From Elusimicrobiota bacterium (GTDB taxonomy: Bacteria; Elusimicrobiota; Elusimicrobia; Elusimicrobiales; UBA9959), in assembly GCA_009773155.1 (NCBI GenBank), contig WOVA01000003.1, forward strand, positions 62,001 to 126,000: a DNA stretch of 64,000 nucleotides. The letters are read 5' to 3'. Position 1 is the stretch's first letter. The number at the start of each line of letters is the position of its first letter. A model generated the notes under the pieces. It did no database searches. It worked only from the letters and a program-made list of their open reading frames with translations, and was not told the origin of the DNA. The position numbers and the translations under genes were made by a program. This document shows, one piece after another, positions 30,998 through 40,200 of this stretch.

Positions 30998-32203
30998 TCA
31001 TCCTTGTTTTCCCGTCGGCAGGATGGGGCGGACGACATCCAGCAGTTGTCTGGCGGTAGGCAGTTTGCCTTTAAGCTCAGGCGGGAGCTTAGAGTGCAGG
31101 TGGTATTCAGCCACGCCGATGGGATTGGTCTTGCTCTTTAGGGCAAATTCTACTTCCAGATTATCCTTCTCCGCGCAAAGGATGATGCCTATTGAGGGGC
31201 GATCATCGGGCGCGCGTTCTTTTTCATTCAGCAGGTTGAGATAGAAATCCATCTTGCCGGCACACTCGGGTTCAAAAGGGCCTACCTTTAATTCAAAAGC
31301 CACCAGCGCTTTAATAAACCGGTGGTAGAAGAGCAGGTCAATGAAATACTCCTTCTGCCCCAGCGCCAGGCGGTGCTGGCGGCCCACAAAGCAAAAACCG
31401 TAACCAAGCTCAAGAATGAATTCGCGCAATCGCGCAAGAAGCCGGTCTTCCAGTTGCCGCTCCCTGATCTCGCGGCGGATGCCGAGGAATTCCAGGTTGT
31501 AACTGCTCTTGAGCGCCTCTTCGGCCTGCTCGGCAAGATACTCCGGCAAGGCGAGCGGAAAGTTGTGCGTCTTCTTTTCCAGCGCCGCCCGTTCATACGC
31601 GCCGGCTTTGATCTGATTCAACAGGACATTGCGGGACCAGCCGAAGCGCGCAACGGCCCTGAGGTAATAAAGGCGGCCGGCCGGCTCAGTCAATTTGTTC
31701 AGGATTAGCAGGTTGTGCCCCCAGGGAATTTCTGCGACAAGCTGTCGCAGAAATCCCAGAATCTGTTCCTCGTTCATTTTGGCTGCGGACTGCAGCCGAA
31801 TTGTCTCATCTTTTGCCCCTTTGTCCAATTTGGCGACAGCTTGTCGCCAAATTGCCTCATCAGCGTAGGTAAGATAAAAACGCTTCATATCCCGCAGATT
31901 ACGCGGAGAAAAACCAGTCATTGCAGGGAACTCCCTCTGCAAATCTTTCGCCGCCATTTCAACCACCGAATCGCCCCAGTTTAATAACTCCTGTTTTTTT
32001 ACAATAGCGTGTCCGATATCCCAGTAGAGCAAGATTAGGTCGCGATTGACCGCGCGGGCGGCGGAAAGACGGGCCGTTTGAATGCGTTTTTTGAGGGCTG
32101 ACAGGAACTGCTCGTAATCGGAACCCGCAATAACGGCGTTTTTTATGACGGTATGTTTTGGAAATTTAAATGTTTTGCGTTTAGTCATGATGTCATGCCG
32201 CAA
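30998..32203 (-). CDS. YhcG/DUF1016 family PD-(D/E)XK nuclease domain protein
   Basis: GFSPRNLRDMKRFY, EIPWGHNLLIL, KEYFIDLLFYHRFIKALVAFELKVGPFEPECAGKMDFYL. Confidence 0.88.
   Translation of the reverse strand: MRHDIMTKRKTFKFPKHTVIKNAVIAGSDYEQFLSALKKRIQTARLSAARAVNRDLILLYWDIGHAIVKKQELLNWGDSVVEMAAKDLQREFPAMTGFSPRNLRDMKRFYLTYADEAIWRQAVAKLDKGAKDETIRLQSAAKMNEEQILGFLRQLVAEIPWGHNLLILNKLTEPAGRLYYLRAVARFGWSRNVLLNQIKAGAYERAALEKKTHNFPLALPEYLAEQAEEALKSSYNLEFLGIRREIRERQLEDRLLARLREFILELGYGFCFVGRQHRLALGQKEYFIDLLFYHRFIKALVAFELKVGPFEPECAGKMDFYLNLLNEKERAPDDRPSIGIILCAEKDNLEVEFALKSKTNPIGVAEYHLHSKLPPELKGKLPTARQLLDVVRPILPTGKQG
31728..31754. repeat. Palindrome 1 in YhcG variable region
   Basis: ATTTCTGCGACA agc TGTCGCAGAAAT. 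Confidence 0.9.
31826..31854. repeat. Palindrome 2 in YhcG variable region
   Basis: CAATTTGGCGACA gct TGTCGCCAAATTG, 13-bp perfect arms. Confidence 0.92.
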
Positions 32204-32618
32204 ACTGGTTCAGGGAGACATAGTCCTTAAACAGGACGCGCCGTGCATTGCCGGAGCGGAGGAAGAGCTTGATGACGGCTGCGGCGGTGAGCGTTTTGCC
32301 GGTGCCGGTCGCCATTTCAAACAGAAAGCGGTCATTACCGTCCCTTACGGCCTTGCCGATAAGCGGTTTCTTGTCCTCGGATTTGGCCTCAAGGACGATA
32401 AACGGGAAACCCTTGGCGTCCAGCAGCAGGAAGTCGATGGAGCCTTTGCGCGTTTTCTCGAAGTTCCCGCCAAGCGCGTCCAGATCGGATGACTTGAGTG
32501 TTACACTTGGCTCAAGGCAGATATTGGCGGGTGCGCTTCCTTCCGCAAAGAAACGCCAGCCCGCCGCTTCCAGCAGTTTGTTGATTTTAATGCGGGCCGC
32601 AGCTTCTTTATTTTCCAT
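32193..32618 (-). pseudogene. Type I restriction HsdR remnant (internal deletion, truncated)
   Basis: HsdR N-terminus (FIVLEAKSEDKKPLIGK) fused directly to helicase motif I (FEMATGTGKTLTAAAVIKLFLRSGNARRVLF), then stops. Confidence 0.8.
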
Positions 32619-32629
32619 TCAGAACTTCC

Positions 32630-33721
32630 CTATTGGATCAGGAAAAGATCTTTGGTGACGGTGTAACGGCCGTCGAGCCAGTCGATTATCTCGCGCGCGG
32701 CGGAGGCGGTTTCCCCCTCCTCCGATGCCAGGAACGGGGCGTAGGCCGTTTTAAGCGCCGTCTTTTCGGCCTCGCTCAGCGCGTCGAGCCCCTTATCCAT
32801 GAAAGTGGGCGTGTCCGCCGCCAGGCGGGCGGCCATCTCCGCGCAGGTGACGGCGGCGGCGGCTTCCAGGAAGGCCTTATCGGGGTCGTAAGCCGGGCCG
32901 TTCTCGTAGGAGGCCTTCAGCGTAAGGGCCGATATTTTGGAAAGCGTGACCTGGTTCATGGGATTGACGGCGTGGCCGGCCAGCCGCGCGCCCATCGCGG
33001 CCGGGCGGCCCGTGAAAGGCCGCAGGTGGAGGAACTTGCACATGCGCGGCCCGTCGTTGACCGGGTAATTGTCCCAGAGGAAGGGCTTGCGCCCCAGCGT
33101 CGCGGCCACCCCGGCCAGATGCTCCGCGGAATACGACTTGGAGCAGACCAGCTCGCCGGTCCAGAAGACGCTGACTTTTTTATCCAGGCCGCGGCCGAGC
33201 TGCTCGAGGTAGCCTTCCGGCATCTTCCCGAAAAGCTTTTCCAGCACCGGGTCGCAGGAGTAGTAAGTGGGACAGAACACGATCTGCTCCGCCGTCGAAA
33301 GGCCGGCGGCCCAGTTGACTATCTCCATCTGGCGTTCGGCGAGGTTCGAAAGGTCCCCTTTCATGTCGTCCATGAGCAGGCAGAGTTGATCTACGCCCGC
33401 GCGGTTGAAGAGTTCTATGCGCGCCTGCAACAGTTCTTTATTGGCCGCGTCGAAAGGCGAGAGGTACATCTCGTAAGGGCTCAGGCCCACGCCGAACTTT
33501 ATACCGGCGCGGCGGCCGGCCGTAGCCAGTTCCGCGAGCTCCCGCTCGCGCGCCGCGGGCATGGGCTCGCGCCACTTCTTGCGCAGGTAAGGGTCGCCCT
33601 TGGGGGCGTAGATATAGAAGGAGAAACCGTGTTCTTTGAGGAAGTCTATGAGGCGCAGGCGGGCGGCGGGGCCCCAGGGCTCGCCGTAAAAGCCTTCGAT
33701 AATGCCGAGTTCGGTATTCAC
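32630..33721 (-). CDS. GH84-type beta-N-acetylglucosaminidase (O-GlcNAcase/hyaluronidase-like)
   Basis: GIIEGFYGEPWGPAARLRLIDFLKEHGFSFYIYAPKGDPYLRKKWREP; LLMDDMKGD; WDNYPVNDGPRM. Confidence 0.9.
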   Translation of the reverse strand: MNTELGIIEGFYGEPWGPAARLRLIDFLKEHGFSFYIYAPKGDPYLRKKWREPMPAARERELAELATAGRRAGIKFGVGLSPYEMYLSPFDAANKELLQARIELFNRAGVDQLCLLMDDMKGDLSNLAERQMEIVNWAAGLSTAEQIVFCPTYYSCDPVLEKLFGKMPEGYLEQLGRGLDKKVSVFWTGELVCSKSYSAEHLAGVAATLGRKPFLWDNYPVNDGPRMCKFLHLRPFTGRPAAMGARLAGHAVNPMNQVTLSKISALTLKASYENGPAYDPDKAFLEAAAAVTCAEMAARLAADTPTFMDKGLDALSEAEKTALKTAYAPFLASEEGETASAAREIIDWLDGRYTVTKDLFLIQ

Positions 33722-33728
33722 CGGTCGT

Positions 33729-33998
33729 TTATTCCCTGACTATCTCCACCCCGTTATAATCCAGCCAGTCCAGCGAGAGCGGGCTGACTATCGCGTTGGC
33801 CGGCACGGCCAGCCGCTTCTGGCCCGGCTTGACCATCCGCCGGAGCTCCCAGTCGCTGAGGAAGACTTTTCGCGCCGGTGGGACCTTGGGGCCGCCATAC
33901 GGTATGGTGTCCCCGGCCGGACACGAGGATGCCCCTTCCGGGCGATCCCGGAAAAGGCGCTCGTAAAGCGCGTCGGCAATGTCGCCACGGGTAAGCAT
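33729..33998 (-). CDS. Small BMC-associated protein with embedded palindromic repeat
   Basis: C-terminal LRRMVKPGQKRLAVPANAIVSPLSLDWLDYNGVEIVRE resembles the 'VPxxAIVTPLA' segment of small EutQ/EutT-associated BMC proteins; contains GDTIPYGGP. Confidence 0.55.
   Translation of the reverse strand: MLTRGDIADALYERLFRDRPEGASSCPAGDTIPYGGPKVPPARKVFLSDWELRRMVKPGQKRLAVPANAIVSPLSLDWLDYNGVEIVRE
33888..33914. repeat. 27-bp palindrome family, diverged copy
   Basis: ggggccgccatacggtatggtgtcccc. Confidence 0.75.
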
Positions 33999-34055
33999 AT
34001 TTCAAACCGCTCGTCTCCACGCGAGAAGAGCGCGCCGTCTCCGAAAAATGCTCTC

Positions 34056-34349
34056 TCAGGCCTTTACGGAGATCCGGGCCAGGTACTTGTCCAGGTCGTC
34101 GGCCGGGCGCGGTATCACGTGCACGGCGACCAGCTCGCCCACTTTCTGTGCGGCGGCCGAGCCGGCCTCCACGGCGGCGCGCACGGCGCCGACCTCGCCC
34201 ACGCAGAGCGTGGTCACGTAGCCGGAGCCGATCTTCTCATAGCCCAGCAGCCGCACCCTGGCGGCCTTGGCCATGGCGTCCGAGGCCTCTATCATGCCGA
34301 TAAAGCCCTTAGTCTCTATCATTCCCAGCGCTTCTTTAGGTTCAGACAT
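34056..34349 (-). CDS. BMC-H shell protein (EutM/PduA-like)
   Basis: [58 protein letters not shown]. Confidence 0.96.
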   Translation of the reverse strand: MSEPKEALGMIETKGFIGMIEASDAMAKAARVRLLGYEKIGSGYVTTLCVGEVGAVRAAVEAGSAAAQKVGELVAVHVIPRPADDLDKYLARISVKA

Positions 34350-34519
34350 TTTCGCTCCTTGATCCATCAAAAACCAGCCGCCGGGAGGAGCCCGCCCTTC
34401 CGGCGCGCTCTCCCGCGGTCCCTGCGCAAAATTAACTATATAAAATTATGCGGCCGGCGTGAAATCAGGCTAGGCAAAACCAGGTTTCGCTCCGCATGCG
34501 GTAAAAACAGAGCTCATAG

Positions 34520-36079
34520 TCAGAACGCAAACACCTTCGCCAACTTCTTCAGGACGTTCTCGGAATCCGCCTCGTTCGCCCAGCGGCGCCATTTATGATA
34601 CTGCAGGGGGTTCCCCCATGCCGCCGGATCGTACCTGTCCCCTAAGCGGGCAAAAAGGCCCTTGGCTGTTTCTTTGTCTCCGGCGACGCAGGCGTACCAT
34701 GCGAATACATTAAGCATGATGACCGAGTCCGGATATCGTTTATCGGCGTCAATAAAGCCTTGCCGCATCCTGGGCCAGGACAGGGCCGTCTTTCTAAACA
34801 GGTCTATGCCTCTCTTCCCATACATCTCACCCATATTCCAGGCGATCCGCGCATAGAGGTCCATCCCGACCGAGTCTTTTACGGCCTCGGCTGAAGTTTC
34901 CGCGAACTTCTCCCATTCGCCAGTCTTCCCGTACCATTGCGGAAGCAAATAGAAAGCTTTCCGCGTATAATGATCCGTATACAATGGTTCAAGGGCAACG
35001 GCTTTCCTGAAGAGATTTTCATATTCCGCCCGCGCCCAGCCCTGCCCCTGCGCCACTAGGAGCAACGAGTTATAAAGAGCCGGACAACTCTCCGGCAGTT
35101 TTTCCGCCTCTTCCAGGATAGTACGCGCGCTGACAAGACGCCCTTCGAACAGCCTGCGGTTATCGGCGCTGACTTCGCTGGAATAACCGCCGCCGCGAGC
35201 TAACCAGGCGGCGCTCACCAAAATATCGGCTGCCGCCACCCGCGCGGTGACCGAGTCAGGCATCGCCGCAGCCCATTTTTGAAATAACTGAAGTCGTTGT
35301 TCCCACGTAGTCCCTTCCGGAAAATCCTTTAATGCCGAGTAAAACAACGGCAACTTCCATCTTCCTCTTTTAAAACGAGCCTTTGTCGCGCGCAGTTCCC
35401 GGGCTATAGCTTCCAGTTGCCCGAATTCTTCGCGGTCAAGATGGTATTTTGTCGCCGACACCAGACGATCTTCATCTCCTTTCTCCCTGACTAACTCTAT
35501 CGAAAGAGGTTCGCTTATGGAGATCCTGGACTCCGGGGAACCGTCGTAAAGCATGGCAGACAGGTCCTTCTCCAGTTTTCCCCTGTGGTCGGGCAAAAGC
35601 GCATACCCTTTCTTCATAACCCCGTTCCTGTCGATCAGGTACGCGTGAGGGATCGATTTCGGAACTACCTCGGCGGGAAGATATCCCCAGCCTTTATAGA
35701 CTGGATATGGGATATGGTGCTGCTCCGCGAAAGCTTTGAGTTTCGGGAGCGCGTCATCCCTTGCCGACTCATCCCGGTCTCTGGCAATGGGCAGAAAACA
35801 AAGCTGGGTGTACCTGTATTTTTCGTAAAGGACTTCTATCATGGCCAGATTCTCCAATGACGCGGGGCAGGTGGTGGTCCATATATACAACAACACGGGC
35901 CGGCCGCCGCAATTCGACAGTTCCACTCTACGCCCTGTGAGGTCGGCAATTTCGAAATTTTCCACCTTGAACGGCTTCTCAATGCCGATCTTGGCCAGGA
36001 GAGCCGGCGGCGCAATGTAATATGCGCCTCCGGCCGCGACCAGGCCCGCCAGCAGTTTAGCGTGCAGAGAGTTCAGCAT
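34520..36079 (-). CDS. TlpA-like thioredoxin-fold protein with helical/TPR-like C-terminus
   Basis: N-terminal membrane anchor; IADLTGRRVELSNCGGRPVLLYIWTTTCPASLENLAMIEVLYEKY; lone Cys in TTCPAS. Confidence 0.75.
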   Translation of the reverse strand: MLNSLHAKLLAGLVAAGGAYYIAPPALLAKIGIEKPFKVENFEIADLTGRRVELSNCGGRPVLLYIWTTTCPASLENLAMIEVLYEKYRYTQLCFLPIARDRDESARDDALPKLKAFAEQHHIPYPVYKGWGYLPAEVVPKSIPHAYLIDRNGVMKKGYALLPDHRGKLEKDLSAMLYDGSPESRISISEPLSIELVREKGDEDRLVSATKYHLDREEFGQLEAIARELRATKARFKRGRWKLPLFYSALKDFPEGTTWEQRLQLFQKWAAAMPDSVTARVAAADILVSAAWLARGGGYSSEVSADNRRLFEGRLVSARTILEEAEKLPESCPALYNSLLLVAQGQGWARAEYENLFRKAVALEPLYTDHYTRKAFYLLPQWYGKTGEWEKFAETSAEAVKDSVGMDLYARIAWNMGEMYGKRGIDLFRKTALSWPRMRQGFIDADKRYPDSVIMLNVFAWYACVAGDKETAKGLFARLGDRYDPAAWGNPLQYHKWRRWANEADSENVLKKLAKVFAF

Positions 36080-36093
36080 ATTCCCCCCAATGT

Positions 36094-37176
36094 CTACCGG
36101 TGAATGAACGACAAATGATAATAGAAATCCCCTTCGGCGACCAGTTTCCTGGTTATCAACTGCATCGGCCCGGTGCCGGTATCTTTTACCTTCGTCGAGA
36201 CACCGGAGGCGCGCGTTCCGCCTATCCCCATGGTACGTATAGCCTCTTCCACGACCACGCCCGTCGCGGTCCTGAGGTTCTCCAGTTCCGGTGCGGGCGC
36301 CCTGGTGGCGAAAATGAACAATTCCTCCCGGCCGGGGTTGTGATCCAGGTAGAAAAATTCTTTTTCATTAGGGAGCCAGTGTTCCCTCCCCCCTTCCACG
36401 GGATTCGGGGCTGTTTTGAATTCCTCGTTAGGGAAGAGCCGGACCGCTTTGTTCGCCGAATCCACCTGTATAATGTAGACGTAAGATCTGCGTTTTGGCT
36501 TGAAGTAGATGCAGTAATTGTCGCTCGAGGTCAGCACCATGCCTTCCCTCACCGGATAAAGTTTCCCGTCTCCGCCTTCGTGATATACGCCGGTTTCCAG
36601 CTCTCCCGTGTCTCCAGCCGCTGAAATGGTCGCGGCGGCCTGCGGCGCCGGAGCGCCCAACTGCCGGTATCTGCGCAGCATCATTTTTTCGATGTCCGGG
36701 GTCTTCTTTATGATCACGGATGCCGAAGCGATGATCCTTCCGCTTTTAGCCTCTACGGCTTTCACTGAAATAACTACGTCCGACGCCTGGCTGGAGTAAT
36801 CCCCGGAGACAAGGACATCCATGCCGGCATCCCTGGTAAGCCGGTCGATAGTGTCCGGATCGCCGAAGATAACGGAATCCCTCATTATCTTGACCAGGTC
36901 ATAACGACTGAGCAGTCTGAACTTCTTCGTTTTTTTTGCGGACAGACGGCTGGAAAGGAGGTTGGCTATCACCTGGCCGAATTCCGAGGTGTCCAGCGCG
37001 TTGCCGTTCTCCGAGAAATCCGTCACGCATATCTTGCCGTCGAGTTTGGCGGCAATCCGCTTTGCCGGCTTGTTAAGCGCCTTGTTGAGGCGGTTTATTC
37101 CGGAAGTATCCTTCGCCCAGGAGGCCGAAGACGGAAGCAGTCCTATTAACGCGATCGTCATGATGGCTTTTGTCAT
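36094..37176 (-). CDS. CsgG-like N-terminus plus DUF4384 domain protein
   Basis: Signal peptide; ICVTDFSENG...SRYDLVKIM; C-terminal GMVLTSSDNYCIYFKPKRRSYVYIIQVDSANKAVRLFPNEEF. Confidence 0.75.
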   Translation of the reverse strand: MTKAIMTIALIGLLPSSASWAKDTSGINRLNKALNKPAKRIAAKLDGKICVTDFSENGNALDTSEFGQVIANLLSSRLSAKKTKKFRLLSRYDLVKIMRDSVIFGDPDTIDRLTRDAGMDVLVSGDYSSQASDVVISVKAVEAKSGRIIASASVIIKKTPDIEKMMLRRYRQLGAPAPQAAATISAAGDTGELETGVYHEGGDGKLYPVREGMVLTSSDNYCIYFKPKRRSYVYIIQVDSANKAVRLFPNEEFKTAPNPVEGGREHWLPNEKEFFYLDHNPGREELFIFATRAPAPELENLRTATGVVVEEAIRTMGIGGTRASGVSTKVKDTGTGPMQLITRKLVAEGDFYYHLSFIHR

Positions 37177-37217
37177 TTATTCTCTCCTGTCCGCGCGGTC
37201 GTTCCCCTCCGCCGCGA

Positions 37218-40200
37218 TCACTCGCCTATTAGGATGAAGGGCGCCCAATAGAACGGGTGTTCGTACCCCGCCCGGCGCACGTCCCCGCGCGCCAGGCGCA
37301 ACGCCTGGCGCATGGTCTTACCTTGTTTAAGATGGGCGAAGAAACGTTCCGCCAGCTGGGTGGTGGAGCCTTCCGATACGTTCCAGAGCGACACCAGCAC
37401 GTTGCGGGCGCCGGCGTACTGGAACGCCCTGCCGAGACCCATAACGCCCTCGCCGGTCAGATGAGCGCCCATGCCCGTCTGGCAGGCGGTCAGCGCTACC
37501 ACATCGGCGTTCAGGCGCAGGCGCATTGCCTCGCTCATTGTGAGCAGCCCATTGTCCCCGGCGGGGTTTCCGAGCTGGTTTAAGACCAGGGCGGGCTCGC
37601 GCACGCCGGGCAGCACATTATCAAGAATGCCATGAGTTGCTATGACCAGATAGCGGTAAGCGGAAAGGTCGCGGCCGAGGAGTCCGGTCTTGGAGGCGGC
37701 TGAGCCGATGAGCACGTCCGAAGGTTGGCCGCGGAATACCTGGTCGCGCAGCGCGCTGGCCAGCAAGCCGGTCTTGTCGAGCCGGGGAAAGAGGAAATCC
37801 TCTTTCCCTATCTTCTTCTCTCCCGTAGTTCCCCGCCTCTTGCCCCCCGGTCCCATGGTGGCGGCGATCCCGCCCATGGTTTTAATCCGGCCTTTGGTCA
37901 ATGTTCGTCCGCCTGCGGCGAAGTTCCGCAGGCGGCTGTCCGCCTGGTTGAAAATGGGGTCGGCCAGCACCAGCAGTTCCCGCGACGGGGAGGTCTTAGC
38001 CTTGAGCCGGCGCTGCACCGTGAGCGCTGTAGCCGAATGAGCGTAGGCGATATCGTAAACGTCCGCGGCGTACTTTACACCGACCGGAGCCGGACCATAC
38101 CGTCCCGAGGGCGACTGCAGGCGGGCAGGCAAGGAAACAACCAGGCTTTCAAACGGCAGAATGCTCAGTATTTCATCCGGCACCACGATTATCCGCGCGT
38201 CAGAAGGGACCAGCGGCTTGCCGTCTTCCTCCGCCTCCAGCGCGCGCTTCAGGAGCAGCTCATAAAGCCGCTTCCCCAGCTTGGGATCGTAGGCCGCAAG
38301 TTTGGAGGTGCCGGCAACTTCCTCAAAATATGCGCGGTATTCCCGCACAAGCCCGGTGAGTTCCTCACGGGAAAGCGGCACGTTATAGCTTAAAACGATC
38401 TTCCCGCTCTTTACCAGGAAGGCCTTGGTGTACGGGGCGGTAACTTCGAACTCGAGAACCACCTCATCGGATCGCAGCGCGAATTCTTCTACGTGCAGCG
38501 GGGTCGGATAGCGTACGGCCGCGTATAAGGGATGGGCACGGCGCAGTTCTTCCGCAAGTCGAGTCTGTTTCGTTTTCAGGACGGCTAATTCTGCGTCCAA
38601 TCGGTGATACGCGCCCTTATCCGTGGAACGCCGGGCGGCTTCTGTCAGCGCGGCCGCTGAAGCGATCGCTGTATCCAGCTTCTCTTCGCGGTCAGCCAGT
38701 TCAGCGGGGAGGGCCTTATCCGGCGAGCCGTAACTGCGGGCGGCGGATTCCGTGAAAAGGCGTCCCCGGGTATATTCCGCGTGATAAAGGGATTGCCTCA
38801 GGCCGCCAGGCAGGAACTCGGAGATGCGGACCATGCCTTCGTAGGGTTCCAGGTGCGGCATCATCCAGTCGGTCACCCCCATGAAACGAAGGCGGTGTTC
38901 AAGTGAAAGCGAGTCCCGTTGACGTTCGAGCAGTTTCTGGGCCTCTTTGTAATGGTAGGAGGCTTTAAAATAATCCCGCAGCCCTTCATATGCCAGGCCA
39001 AGGCCGGTACGTCCTGCGAATACTTCGCCAACCGGTTTCGTGAACCCCAGAAAATCCCTGGAGCGAGCCTCCGTGTCGCCGAGGAATCTACCCATGTAAA
39101 GTTCTCTCGCCTGTTGATAATCGCCTTTACGCAGATGATAATATCCCAGGTCGATATGGTTGTGGCTTATAGTCCGCAGAAGATCGGCCGCCTTTTCCAG
39201 GTCTCCCTTGAATAGCAGCGCCTCCGCCAGGTTTACATAGCCTCCTCCCCACTCCCGGATGGTAAGGGACTTCCTGAACGCGCTGATAGCGCCGTCCAGA
39301 TCCCCCATGTTCATAAGGGCGATGCCGTACCCGTTGAGCTGCTGGGCCATCAGGTCGGAATTGCCAAGCTGCTCGGCGAGCTCAAGCGCCAGGCCGTAAT
39401 GTTCAACGGCAGTCCGACTGTCACCTATTTCTCCGTAAAACCTGCCGATATTGTTTTCGGCAGTAAGCATATCGCGTTTACGGCCGGTGCGCCGCGCTAT
39501 ATCCAATATCCGCGCATTTACGTCCAGTATCTTTTGAAAATCGCCAAGCGCGGAATATACCAGGCGCAGCCCATGAAGCGACGCTATTTCATTCTCGGCC
39601 ATGCCTATTCCGGCGCTAAGCTTCCGGGCTTCCTCCAGGCGGGACAGCCCGGTGGCAAAGTCGCGCAGATTCACATATAGAATACCGAGCTCCCCCAGGA
39701 CCGCGCCTTCGTTGATTTCGTCCTTATCATCGCGGGCCAAACCCGCGGCCTCCTCCATTTTCAGCAGGGCTTCTTTCTGGCGTCCTTCATTGAAATCCGC
39801 GGCAGCGAGCATACGCAATGCGGTCACCATGCCGTTCTTGAAGCCGCGCTTGCGGGCTTCCGCCAGCATGGCTTCGTAGGCTTTGTAGGCTCCCGCGCTA
39901 TCCCCCTGGCCTGCTTTTCGCGAAGCCTCGAAAAAACGCTGATCGACAGCGGGGTCCCCGTTGCGCTTCCGGACATCGAGCGCCCTTTTCCGCTGAAGAT
40001 CCTGGCCTCTCCCGCGATACTCCCCTGCTTCGCTTCTTTTTCCCTGCCTTTCATGGATTCCGGCTAAGCCAAAACAGCATTCGCCCTGGCCGAACAAATC
40101 CCCTTTCGCTTCCATTTCGCGCAGCAGCTTCCGCCAGACCTCTAAAGCTCCGGGGACGTCCCCGGCTTTCTCCAGCATTCGCGCCAGGTTCTTACTGTCC

